Under the pieces are notes generated by a model that saw only the letters and a program-made list of their open reading frames with translations, made no database searches and had not been told where the DNA came from. From assembly GCF_910592395.1 (NCBI RefSeq), contig NC_088311.1, positions 12,650,501-12,714,500 on the forward strand: a DNA stretch of 64,000 bases. Direction: 5' to 3'. Source of the stretch: Lineus longissimus (Eukaryota; Nemertea; Pilidiophora; Heteronemertea; Lineidae). A program made the translations under genes and the position numbers. Of the stretch, positions 51,207 through 63,411 are shown in pieces (the first letter of the stretch is position 1; the number at the start of each line of letters is the position of its first letter).

Positions 51207-52414
51207 AAACCAAATAACCAATATTTTGGTGTCGACCCTCTAGCGAGAAATAATGGAACTTATCGTAAACTAAGCGACCCTCTTCAGCCGTCGATATGCA
51301 TTTTGCTTCTGAACCTCCTGCGGCTGTTTTTTAAAATATTAAAGGCTAAATATAGTATTCCTATCCGAAATAGATCTTTAATCCAGGTAATCCTCCCATT
51401 TAACAAGAAAACAGTGTGTTCAAAATTGGTTGCAGTGCACCCTGCATTTTTCACTGTGAGCGCAAAATACACGTGTAGTTATCAGCAGTTTATATCCTCA
51501 TTATTTCGTATATTATTTTTCTTAAGAATACAGCTTTTATTTGCACTTTTACCCTATTTTATGTTTTTTTGAGAATTTTAGACGTTGATTTAACGAATGA
51601 CTACGACATATGTGACCTCGTCTCCAGCCGTTAACCTTCGATTCCTACGCTAGCCGACTTTTGTCGAGATAAGGTGTGTGTGTCTCCGCTAGACTTCACT
51701 ATCTTGCATTACCGGTACAGTAACTTTATTTGCTACCAGTAGGCCCTACCGTAGAGCTAAATAAAGTCACTTTCTTCGTTATTTCTTTCAAAGTCACAGG
51801 AAACTTCCTTGATGAAGAAACTCGTCTGGTTTTATGAAGAACTATATATGTTGTTGCAGAGGCCTTTGCTGCTCATTTGCATACATTCACTCCCACCACC
51901 CTGTCGGTTCTCTTTCATGTCTTTAGACACAGGATTTGTGATGCCGCCCAGTCGTTTGCCCTGGCCTACTACTATTATCATTTTTTAGGTGGAAACAGTA
52001 TTTCTGGTCGCCTAAGTAGGCCTAATGCATTCTGCCGGTAAGTAAGAACTCTATTCTTAAAAACTATCGATGATAAATGCAGCATAAAATTGTTAGGGCC
52101 AGTCTATGCCATCATCTGATCATTGGTACCGTGAGTTCAGAAATGCATGGCCTCTGTGTAGTGTGTAGGCCTACATCAGTCTATGCCATCATGGTATACC
52201 GTGAAGTTAACAAGAAAATGCATTCATCGTAGAATGCGGGAAAAAAGTCCCAAGTGCTCCGGATTTTCGAGAACCCGCGTCCGGACTTTCCCGAACCAAG
52301 GCTCGATGCAATCAAATTACGGCATGCCCATACCAATGTTGGGTAGGCCTAGAAATTATACGTCGGAGGAACGTAACGTCATTTTGCTATCTCTGTTATC
52401 CGATCGGCGCTCGA
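51207..52414. other. Non-coding sequence rich in TAGGCCTA
   Basis: No exon is recognised. The octamer TAGGCCTA occurs at about 52017, 52166 and 52344. Confidence 0.45.
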
Positions 52415-52751
52415 TGACGTCATTACGATGACGTAGACTGCGTCACGCGGGCCGGTTCTCGCGCCGTCGCCGTCTCGGAATGACGTCACATTTCCTTAGC
52501 AACGGGATTTGGCAAGATCCACCATCTTTGGTAGCCATCTTTCAGATCTCGCTAATTATTTCTGTTATAGGCCTAGTTGATACGAATTTATTTTCCAAGT
52601 TTGAAGACACGATTAGATAGGTAATTATTGTTGAAAGTTCGCTACGCGAACTTTTAACAATACTTCTAGGACGACCCGCTACGCCGGCCGTTTCTCGGGG
52701 CTGGCGCCATCCAAGATGGCGATTCAAGATGGCTGAAAATCCAAGATGGCG
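52415..52751 (+). promoter_or_regulatory. Promoter-like stretch with CRE and YY1-type motifs
   Basis: Two full CRE palindromes (TGACGTCA at 52415-52422 and 52481-52488) lie in a local CpG-rich segment. Then come an inverted GCCATCTT (52534-52541) and three CAAGATGGC motifs (52712-52721, 52725-52734, 52742-52751). AAGATGGC is the YY1 core that marks many TATA-less animal start sites. The stretch lies about 0.5-0.9 kb before the first exon found of the KDZ-like gene. That link is by position only. Confidence 0.5.
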
Positions 52752-53546
52752 GAAAAGCTCAAAACATATAAAGTCCCACCTATCCGCTATCGCGGATAGG
52801 GGGCGCCTTGGGACTTTAAAAAATACATAGGCCTAGGGCCTACAATACATTTCACGCAGGCTTGTGTACAATTTACTTTTTACCTAGGCCCTTCTAGTCG
52901 ACTGGTAGGCCTAGGCCTATCAGGTCGTCTCTCCCCTTTACGTTTTTGCTCCAATACAGACCTTTTCGCGGCCGGTCAAAGAGCCATAACAAACAGATGG
53001 TTTGTGTTTAATTTTGCTCCTGAGTTTCCCCCAATCTCAATGAAATCGAGCCTTGTTAGAAAAATTACACACAAACCATCACCGCATCAGATTGTTATGG
53101 CAGCCAGTGGTGCTAATTGCAATACAAACAAGCGGTCGCATGCGCTTTAGCGTAGGGTCCATCTTAAGTAGGTGTGCTAGTTCATTTGAGTGGGGCGTAG
53201 TGCCTTCTTATGGTAACTACCTTCCCAAAAGAAACTACCTATTATATTGTATTACTAGAAGTATTACTGATGATTTCTTCATAATTTTCAGTTTTCCAAG
53301 ATGATTCATCCGATGATTGTGATTCTCTGGATGCAATCTCCAAATTCCTGGAGGAGGATGCTCGTAAAAAAAAGAAACGCCCAAAGAACACCAAGGTATG
53401 ACCTGCAATGAGTATGACTGTCACTGGTCTCAATCGGGAACAATGCCACTTTCAGAGTGTCTCAACTTTTGTAACTAGAAGACTTGCCTTTTAGTTTTAC
53501 ATGTACATTCACAAACAACACAATCTCCATCTTAGGCCACACTTTT

Positions 53547-53870
53547 TGGCTCACCGTAGGGGAGTCTATACAATAGCTCTGTGTCCGTCGTCCGGCGTCG
53601 TATCCTGTGGCACGTTTCTGAACCACTTGGACCACATACCTGAAACTTTGTACACATCTTGCCCAAGGTCATATGTACCCTGACAATGAATATCGGTCCG
53701 TTCTGATTCTTGACTTGGCCACTAGGGGGCTGAAACTCAAAACTTAAAAAGTGTGATATCTCTCTTATTACTGATTTGTTTTTGCTAAAACTTTTATGAT
53801 GGGTAGCCTACCCCTAGCAAAGATACATAATATATCATAGGGGTTTTTGATTTGACCAACAGAAATTTAC
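53547..53870 (-). repeat. Diverged fragment related to the HINE-like family
   Basis: It lies in the intron after exon 1 of the KDZ-like gene. It shares GGCTCACC, GTCCGTCGTCC, GGCACGTTTCTGAAC and CCACTAGGGGGC with the 1.13-kb repeats, but is shorter and diverged. Confidence 0.6.
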
Positions 53871-54461
53871 ATGTAATGGATTATCAAATCTCTGTATTTC
53901 AGGTCTCTGATAGTTCTGGATTCGTTAGTGCTCCACACAGGGACATGTATGGGTGTGTGGAGTCTCAGAGCAAGCCGCAAAAAAGAACCCGGTATGCCAA
54001 CCTCAAAAAAGAACTTGGTATGCAATTTTATTATAATTTGCTATAAAAACAATATTATGATTGCTGTCCTCAATGTTCTTGTGAGTGCAATAGTCTGATT
54101 TATTTAAAATTAAGATATTGTTTCTTGACCTTACTCCAGTTTCATGACAATTTACATTACATGTAATAGTTTTTTGATAAGCATGCCATCATATTACTCA
54201 CAACTGATAAACCGAGTAAGTTCAACTTTGCAATGTTTGCGTTTCTATATTTGTCTTAATTTTCAGGTGTCCTGGAATTTTTGTGCATCATGTCTGAGTC
54301 GTGAATTGACCGCCCCTCCCCCCTCCCAAAATAACTTGTATTGTAATTAATCTCTCTTTTCAATATTTTATTTTCAGATCAATCTTCTGTGGAATTTGAA
54401 GCAGTTGAAAACTTATCAACCTCAAATGACGTGTACATGAAGGAAAATTCATCTGTATTTG

Positions 54462-55502
54462 AATGAAATGGCCAGGGCCATTGTGCTCACCTCATGTGGA
54501 GGAAAGATGGATAAAGAGCATGGTATTGTGTCATGTAGTGTTAGGTTTGATGTAGGTCCAAGCAATTACAATTTCCCCAAAATGGCCAATTTACAGTACA
54601 TTCGACCTCTGTGACCTTGAAAAGTAGGTCAAACCAAAGAAGTCCCGGGTGACACATTGAATGGTTGTTAGAATTAGATGTACCTATGATATAAAATCGG
54701 GCAAGTCATTACTAGGAATAATGGCATTTTGAAGAATTTAGGATTTGGCTCCCTCCCTGGAGGCCAAACGGCAAATCAGATCGCACCAAACTTCGGTACC
54801 TGAGATCACCTGACCAAGTGGTACATGTGTCCTTAATTTGTGATCAATAGTCATTGCAGTTAAGAAACGTGCCATAGTTACGGCCTGATGGCGAATTTAC
54901 GCCATTTGACCTCTGTGACCTTGACAAGAAGGTCAAATTAAAAAACCTGTGCGACATATACTGTATGGTGGTTAGATGTACCCATGATATCAAATTGGTG
55001 GCAATCGGGCAAGAAGTTAAGGAATAATCACATTTTTAAGGTTTTTGGATTTTGCCCCCTGGTGGTCAAGTGGTGAATCATATTGGACCAAACTTCGGTC
55101 CCTGAGATCACCTGACTAAGGGGTAAATGTGTACCAAATTTGGTATCAATAGTCATTGCAGTTTAGAAACGTGCCATCGTTACATCCTAACGGCCAATTT
55201 ACACCATTTGACCTCTGTGACCTTGAAAAGGAGGTCAAATCAAAAACCCGGAGGATATATGATGCACCTTTGCTAGAAGTACCTACCATATTTTTTTCAA
55301 AATTTCCCGACTACTATTAAGGGAGATATTGCATATTTTCACTTTTAACGTTTGGCCCCCTGGTGGCCAAACCATGAAACGAATCGGACCGAAACTTGGT
55401 CTCCAAGGTGTCATTACATAAGGGTACATGTGTACCAAGTTTCAACTCAATAGCTCTAACAGTTACGAAACGTGCCCTGCTAACGGACGACGGACGACGA
55501 CG

Positions 55503-55546
<44 letters not shown>

Positions 55547-55597
55547 ACGACGGACGCCACGGTATGGGATAAGCTCACCTCTGCTAAGAGGTGAGCT
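54462..55597 (+). repeat. HINE/pearl-like repeat, copy 3 (opposite orientation), inside an exon
   Basis: A full-length copy starts AATGAAATGG and ends in the hairpin before AAAAAG. It sits a few bases before the splice donor of KDZ exon 3. Leaving out exactly this interval restores a GT donor in the phase required by exon 4, with no target duplication. The insertion brings in a stop codon (54464-54466). Confidence 0.8.
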
Positions 55598-58500
55598 AAA
55601 AAGGTCTGTATCTCTCTATTTTAGGCCTATTAGACTTAAGTTCAATGCGCCAGCCTACAATGTATTCAATTGCCTGAAAGCTGACATGCATGCATAAAAA
55701 CCGCAAGTGGCAAATTTTGAAAACACTTTCACAAGGTAGTCTTCAAATTTTGTTTGTAGACCCCTACATGAAATATTAGGCGGCTCTTCAGTAGTTGTTG
55801 AAAAAAAAGAAGTCGATTTGGCTGTGGCGTACTTTTCATGGTCACAGACTGACAGAGTTCACCGCAAGTTACAGGTTTTGTCATTATTTGTCCTATAGTC
55901 CCTAAAATCTGTATGTAGACATCTTATTAATATTAGGTATCTGTACATGTTGATTTAATAAGGTCAGTGTGGCCTGCTTTTCATTGTCAGAGCGGTCAAA
56001 TGACATAAATGGCCTTTTAGTGTTGGGCATGTTAAATGATAATAATATTAATAATAATAATGTGAGGGCTTATAGTGCCTTTTTGCATTTAAGCGTCAAG
56101 TCACTTCACATGTAATGTGAGGGCCATTTCATTTCATTTTTTCTAAAGAACTTCACGTTACATTTAAAATTTTACAGCAAAACAGGACCTTGAAGATCTT
56201 TTGGCTGAAATTGGTGTGGATGAGGAAGAAAGTCCTGCTCCATCTAAGCATTTTCTCTCTCATTCCGAGAGGAAAAAGAGGACCGAGGAAGATTGGACGG
56301 AAATGCGGCCACTGTTACTGTCTGAGATCTTTTCAAGGACCGGATCTTTGCATGTTCAGCCCTGCCAGTGCTGTGAAGGTGAAGAGGTTGGAAAGGCTGT
56401 GATTGGGTAACTATGTTTTTGAAGCTATTGTAGGTATTGGTATTGTGCTTTGGTACAAAGAGAGGTAATAAGCTACATGTAGGCCCTACTGTCAGTACAT
56501 GTATGTATGTTAGGTTTAGTCATCAATAAGATATAAATTTCTCTTATTTCAGGTGCAATGAGTGCAATACATCTTTCTGTCAGAACTGTGACATCAAGCT
56601 TCATGAGCAGATGAGGTTCTCCTGGCACAATCGTAGGCGGTATGACCAGGGATATCCTCAGCCGATAGAACCCTGTTCTATTTTGGAGTTAATGCCATCT
56701 GGTGAATACAGTCTGGTAGAAATTCAAGGTAAATGTTGTTTAACGCCTATGACATGACATTAATTTTGTTTAGCATATGTCATGAATTGACTGTCCCTAT
56801 GACATGAAAGCTTTCGTCATCATGGTGTGTTAGCTTGTGTCATCACGTTTAATACAGTAGGCCTACATGTCTTAATTTATAATCCATAGCAAAAGCCATT
56901 TGAGTGTGGCGAAGATTAATAATAAACAGTGATTGAGCAAGTTCTGATATTGGATGTTGTATGATCTTTGAGGAGTATTATACTTCAGATATACAGCAGA
57001 AAGTTCATGAAAATGAGTTTTTCTTCTTCTCAATCAAAGTGGGGGAACAGAGCCTTAAAATCTTGCCAAATAATGGTTATTTTTTATTGATTTAATAACT
57101 TAATATCCGTCCCTCATAATTTCAGAGCGTTATATTGAAATGGAAATTCCTAGACAATGTGACCGCTGCCAAAGTGATACCATGACGGTTATTCCTTATG
57201 TACCATGTGCCTATATCACTATGAAAGGTAATGCTCAGTTAATATTACTATCGTGTCAAAGATAAGTTTAATACAGGTTGCGGTAAAAGGTTTGATATCA
57301 AATTTAATATTTCATCTATATGTTTTCAACATGCTCAATACAAGTTGGTGATTTTACCCTTACTCTTTTTATTGTTTTGTTTAGGGCGAGTCAACATGTT
57401 TGTCCCAAAGTTTATGTGTAGTAGATGTCTCACCCATGAAACAGTGACTTTCCAGGATATTATTCGAAATGGCTTTATGCCTGGTTCCTGCCAGGTTTCT
57501 TCAGGTACGTGTAGGGGCCTAATGGCACAGTGGCATTGTGGACAATTTGGTTGTGGCGGTGAACGCTGTTTGCTTTTAAAGTCTGTGTTTGTATTGTGGA
57601 TAGCGTAGATTGGTAGTGAGTGGTTGACTCGTGTCAATATATATACCCACAAGCATGCGAGTCTAACCTTGTGTAACCCCGACACAGAGTCTATAGTTGT
57701 AAATAGAGTGATGGTATCATCTTACTTTACAAATGTTAGTTTTATTGTAAAAAATATTGTCGGCTGCAGGTTTTTCCTTTGCCTGAGCACTCATGACATT
57801 ATAGGGAATCCAGTCATTGCTATTTTCTATGTCTTCCAGGAATGTATATCTTCCACCCGGAAGTTCTCCAGACCTACTACTTCTTGAAAATGGAAAGTCC
57901 GCTGTTGTCCAGACGATCATTTGTTTCAAGTTTAGATCAGCTATCTTTACTGAACGGATGTGTAAGTCTTTCAAAAACAATTCAGCAGTTGTACTTCGTA
58001 TCTATTAATGTCTATGAAATACCCCCCCCCCCTTTTTAACCGATAAAACGGCACAGGAAATGGCTAAAACATTGTACTAGGTTGACATCAGAACCCAGAA
58101 GGATACAAGTTCCTTCTCAAGTAAAATACAAGTATGATTTCCTTAATTATCATGGTAATCTCTCATTCAAATATTTAATTTCTTCCTAGAATGGTTCTTG
58201 GTTCTTCCACCCCTCCACCCCCTGTACGCATTTTGTACACATTTCATAGACACCCCCTCCCCCCCTCAGTCTTGCATCTAGCAAAGAAGAGATAGTAAGA
58301 GTTTCACATAAAACAATACAGGGGAGGATGGTTTCAGTACCCTGAAATACAATTAATGAATTTTGAGCCAGAAGACATGCATTTCGTATGCCCATTTCCA
58401 GAAGTTCCAGCTGGTAGGTCTCGGCCTCTGACAGCTGGTCCTGGTTTGATAATCAACTTTGTTATTTTTGTAGCATAAGTCAAAACTTTATTTTACAGAA

Positions 58501-59051
58501 AAGTTCTGTCTCGCCGCATTCATTCAAGGCAGCTTACAATGAATGGCTCTATTGTCAACATGCTGTTCAACAATTCACCGGCGATGACCCGATGAAATGC
58601 CCTGGATGTCATCTTCACACCCACTCGGTCCACCTTGATGGAAACAAGAAATTGTATCGATTCAGAGGTCACAATCAGTAAGTTGATCTAGACAGACACT
58701 GTCGTTACTGTTGATTGCAGCATGAATTTTCATTTGAATAAGTTAGTGAAAGGTGGAGATGCAAAAGAAAGGTGAATATTTGGTTTTGACTGTAAACCAG
58801 GAAATTTTCGCGGCGTTAAATTTTTTGCGAATGCCAAATGATGATGGATACATTCGCGCCATTTTTTTTTCGCGAGTCAGGGCAGTTATTAAAAATATAT
58901 ATAATTGCCTATTTCACTGATTTTGGATTAGTGCTGTCCTATCAGCTTTGGAGTGCACATGGGTCTCCCACAAGCTAATGGCAAAAACAATTCAAGAGTT
59001 GTTAAATTTGTGTTTGTATGCAGTTATGATGTGCTAATTGATTAGTGCATG

Positions 59052-59084
<33 letters not shown>

Positions 59085-61084
59085 ATCTAAAGAGCAAGAG
59101 ATATCCGCAACAGAAGATTATCGCCAATGCGAATGCGAATGTCGCAAAACTATCCTGCACGTGAAATTTTCCTCCTTTACAGTACCTACATTGTAATATC
59201 AATACAATTCTATCATGTTTTAGGACCTTAAATGAAAATCATTTTGGAGATGTCTTCATCGCCAATGATGATGATGTGGATGTATTTGTGAAGAAAGTAC
59301 AGAGCACAACAGCGCAGGTACTGTTGGCTTGTTAAGCAGCATCCAAATTGACTCCCTCGGCAATCCATGGCGATCCTTTTACTACTCTCTTCATGTACTG
59401 CCACACTTCGTTTTGCCGATTTGCCAATCAGAGCCCTAGCATCTGATAGTGAATGGTCCTTAGTACTATGAAAAAAGGTCCAGGTCAAATTTTCATTTCA
59501 TCTTAAATATATATATTTTTCTTACAGTTGGTGGTGGCATCATGTGGGGAAACCCACTGGAAAGCTGCTCGATCATCGAGCAAGCGACAAAAATCGCTGC
59601 TCGAAACAGGTCTTGAAGTTGGATGCTGCCGCCATGGTGTCCTCCTGAAAGCGGCGAGATATTTGCATATCCCCTGTATCTTCACTTGAAGTTACACTCA
59701 AGTACAGAACTTGAGTTTTTGTGCCAAGACGTGATATGCAAATACTGGCCGTGGATGAAAAACATCATTGCCAACTTTCCGGAGGAGTCTGCCCTGCAGA
59801 GTTTGTTGGCGACGAAACCCTTCCTGAGTGTTTTTCATGCGAAGGCTCATGATTGGACCTGCCAGGTATTATAATCTCAAATGTATCTACGTTTATATAA
59901 AATGTTGACAAGTTATATTGTGCTTTTTTTGGCTATGCTGGGTGCAATCTCAACGTTGTCGACATTCTAATTCTAAAAGTGATCACTGATGAGGGCAGTT
60001 GTTCGTATAATGTTACCATTATTACTTTAAAAAATGATATACTATGATTGCAGGTTTTAGCCGGTTGCGGGTCGCCTCTACAAAAGACCTGTTTACCTGT
60101 AATATTAATAAGCCTATGTATGTGCAGTTACATGCCTACATGTGGCACCAGCTAAAACCCAATGCTCAATGCATGTACTGTGCCCAAAAACACATCTTAT
60201 AATCTACATCTGCTATTTAAGGTTGTTTGGGGAGGAAGATGGCAAGATGGCTCTGCATCTCAGGCTGGGGAGGAAATGGAGCAAGCCAACAGCTACTTGT
60301 CTCGTGCAGCCCTTACTACAAAAACAATGGACAAGGCAGGTGAGTATTAGATAAGATCCCATTCCTATTCCTATAAATATTTAGTTAAGAGCTTGTTTTG
60401 AGGTGAACCTAAATAATTTTTTATCTGCTTCAGGTAGGGAGGAGCAGCTTACAGCTCATGCTCTCTAATGGAATCGAAAGAAGATCGCATCATTCCACAG
60501 GTTTCTCTGCCTCCGTTATAAGAAGGTATGTACAAGCAAATTGCCAACTTGACTGTTGCTTATTATAATATGATTTTGAAGTTCCGAATACCAGTGTTAA
60601 TGTGATTGCTAATATGACTGTATCCAAAATACTCACAGGCAGCGTAAATTTGGTTGGACAAAATTCTTGGATCTTCTCACTAGAGGAGTTCAGTCTATTT
60701 CACTCTACCAAGGATGGGCATTTATATTTATATTGCATTTCTAGCTAGGTGTTCCTTTCGTCCTATAGTATATGTATGGGCAGTGAAGCAAAACTTGTAG
60801 AATTACGCTCATTTTATTTCCGACATGTATTTTCAGAGCCATAAGAAAATTCAAGAGTTCGAGGAGGCATTAGTTAAGACCCTTGCTAAGGAGGGTGTTG
60901 AGGGTGATGTGAATTTCAAAAGTTGGAAGTTGGAAGTCCAGGAGTTTGCTGAAGGTTCGTCCATATTTACTGTATTTTACACCTATTACTTAAGGTGATA
61001 GCTGATATTATCTTTACCTTCCCCTTCTCCTTCCATTACTTGGACGCAGTCATTTTTGACCATTATGCCAAAGGAGGGCAGAAT

Positions 61085-61174
61085 CCACTCAAGCTCCTCC
61101 CTGGAATCGAACCCGTGCCATGTTGCGCATGCTAGCCAGCAGTGTTAACCATTCGGCTATGAAACTCCTACCAT
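61085..61174 (-). repeat. tRNA-derived SINE-like fragment
   Basis: On the minus strand, TAGCCGAATGGTTAA (A-box-like, 61142-61156) and GGGTTCGATTCCAGGG (B-box-like, 61098-61113) lie at tRNA-like spacing. The acceptor ends do not pair, so it is not a working tRNA. It lies in an intron of the KDZ-like gene. Confidence 0.5.
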
Positions 61175-63239
61175 GGCGAATCGGTGTCTTCATATTTACA
61201 CCCTTGTTTGATTGATATTCAAAACCTATTCAACTTAGTTTTTATCAATTCATTCATTGTTTTTGATTGCAGAAGTCAAAAAGAAGAAGAGGAAGAAGCC
61301 TATCGATTCAAGTGTTGAGTAAGTTTCGCATAGCCCTCTTCGGCCCACAAAGGTCGCCTGAGGCTAAATGTGACCGCACAAGTCGAATATGGTATCAAGT
61401 CGTATTGGAAAGCATTGAGAAAAAGCAATATAATTAATAATAAAGAAATGTGTTAAAATGCCGTTAACTTTGTAACCAAATACGATACTAAGGAATGTAA
61501 AGAGGCGTCTAACTGAAGTTGGCAAAAACAAATTAACACCCGATTCGACGTGCAGGGTTATGAAAAGTACCGAAAAAATATATTGGGAATCCAGTTGAGC
61601 GCAAACTTGAATGCAAAAAAACATTATTTTTTGGCGCTAAAACAATCCAATCATCATGATTTTACCGAACTAGTACAAAAAAACCACTTTTTTTAGATTA
61701 AGTAAAAGGCAAAAAAATATTGGGACGGAGACAAATACCAGGGCTAAAAAAATTAATTTGTAATGGCCTCCTTATGCCTATCACATTTTCCCTCAAATTG
61801 GTATTTCAGCGAAACCATATTGGAGTCACTTCAGCATGAGCTTGAAGTTCTCTGCAGCAGTGTCAGAGATTTGAAAAATGATATCCGAAAAAGTGGTGGT
61901 ACGTCAATTGTTGATGTTTAAGCAATCAGGCATGTAGCCTCTAGAATGGCAATCTTTACAGGACACTATGGTAGCGAATGGCAATATGCAATAATACATA
62001 TGATATTACTTTTCATATCATTCTACAGATTCTGGACGACAGAGAACACATCTTCGTAGTCGCCTTGAAAAGGAACGGAAGAAGATGTGTTTAGTTGTAG
62101 ATGACTATAACGCCATAGCTACACACACGGTTAAAGCTGATGAAATCACCAGTGAGGATTATATATTTCCATGGAATAGTAGTAGAGGTGAGATATTTGC
62201 ATAATTGTTCAAATAAATTTTGTTCACAACAAAAACTTTCTTTTTCTAATTTATCTAACTGACGAAGATAAAGTTAGTTAAAACTAAAACACCAGCATCA
62301 GTGACAAAAATAGTTTTGGACAGCTTGGCCCTGGTCAAATGTAACACAATCGTTTTCTATTTTTAAGATATTGCCAAGAAGAGGAAAATAGTCGACCTTG
62401 TAGAGCATATTGCAAGGCATAAAGAGGAATGTCCGATTCTTCTCAGGGAAATGCAATCGGGGGTACTGTTCTATCGCCAAAAGGTGCGCCTTCTCATGGA
62501 AAGACTGTCTAAAAACAGCAACTGTGAGTACATACATGTATACAAAAAATTTAAAGATATTGGAAATCTACCTTGAAAATTACAGGTAAAGCTTTTGTAC
62601 GGGCTACCCCCAACTGGCTAAAACCCATAGGCACAGTTAAATTGACGATACGTCGAGTAAGTAAAATAAAAAAGAAGCTGGCAGTATAATTAGCTTTCAT
62701 CCACCAGGTGTCCTATTAATGTTGACTGAAACGCAACGAAGTCTTGGCATTGCTTTGAATAAATAACATGCTAGTTTATATTTATGTATTTATGATCTTA
62801 TTTCAGCTAATGGTGAGGAGGACGATGACCCAATTAAAGTTGGTAAACGAATGCTTCTCTTGGAGGCCAAAGTTAATGCAGAGGTCCTGCTGCATGACTC
62901 AATTAAGGCCTTCAAGAATGTTCTCAACAGGAGTGATATTGAAATGGTTCAAGATTTTGAGGCAGAGGAGGAAGATGATAGGGAATATGAAGATAATGAT
63001 GAAGAAGATGAAGAGGAAGATGAAGAGGAAGAGGAAGAGGATGAGCTCTGTGGCTCACCTTAGGGGTGCCTGTTTCATTGTAATTAATTGTTGTGTAGTT
63101 GTTAAATTGGATGTATACTACTATAGAAAGCTCTGCATGTTGACAGAATATTAGGCTGATGTTGGGTTTTATTCAAGGTCACAGAGGTCAACTCTAAAGT
63201 CTCACTGAATAGTTAAGTAGCACATTTTGTTTGTCATTA

Positions 63240-63411
63240 TGTGACCCTCAGGCGAAACCAGAATAACGGCACTCTGAGATAGACTGGTTGTTCATTTTAC
63301 TCTTGTCTACCTTTTTGGACATGCAAGCACAAATTTCTACTATTTTTGTCTGGTATCACTTTGAGTTATCTTCTGCAAGACTGTTGCCGGGTTTTGTCAA
63401 AGAGGGTCACA
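63240..63411. mobile_element. Diverged MITE, same family as 23759-23948
   Basis: Ends TGTGACCC...GGGTCACA enclose about 172 bp. Its interior matches the reverse complement of the 23.8-kb element (phrases CTCTGAG, TGTTCATTT, TTGTCT and TATCTTCTG in the same order). Confidence 0.65.

Larger units (their letters stand above)
53292..63063 (+). pseudogene. KDZ-superfamily transposase-like gene, 19 exons found, disabled
   Basis: Exons: 53292-53395, 53903-54017, 54378-54461 (interrupted), 56178-56406, 56553-56728, 57126-57227, 57385-57504, 57840-57961, 58499-58677, 59224-59317, 59528-59865, 60222-60339, 60434-60525, 60837-60954, 61273-61318, 61810-61898, 62029-62187, 62368-62523, 62807-63063. All borders are AG/GT and the phases join coherently. 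A B-box-like cysteine cluster spans exons 4-5 (CQCCEGEE, then CNECNTSFCQNC). KDZ core features follow: CPGCHLHTHSVHLDGNKKLYRF (exon 9), CKYWPWM with FHAKAHDWTC (exon 11) and GEEMEQANSYLSR (exon 12). Then come a helical region and an acidic tail. Lesions: a repeat inserted in exon 3, a frameshift in exon 11 (near 59650) and TAA in exon 13 (60466-60468). The first coding exon was not found. Confidence 0.8.

Noticed and set aside
61085-61174. Functional tRNA gene
   Set aside because: A- and B-box-like motifs are present, but the acceptor stem does not pair; it is better read as a tRNA-derived repeat.
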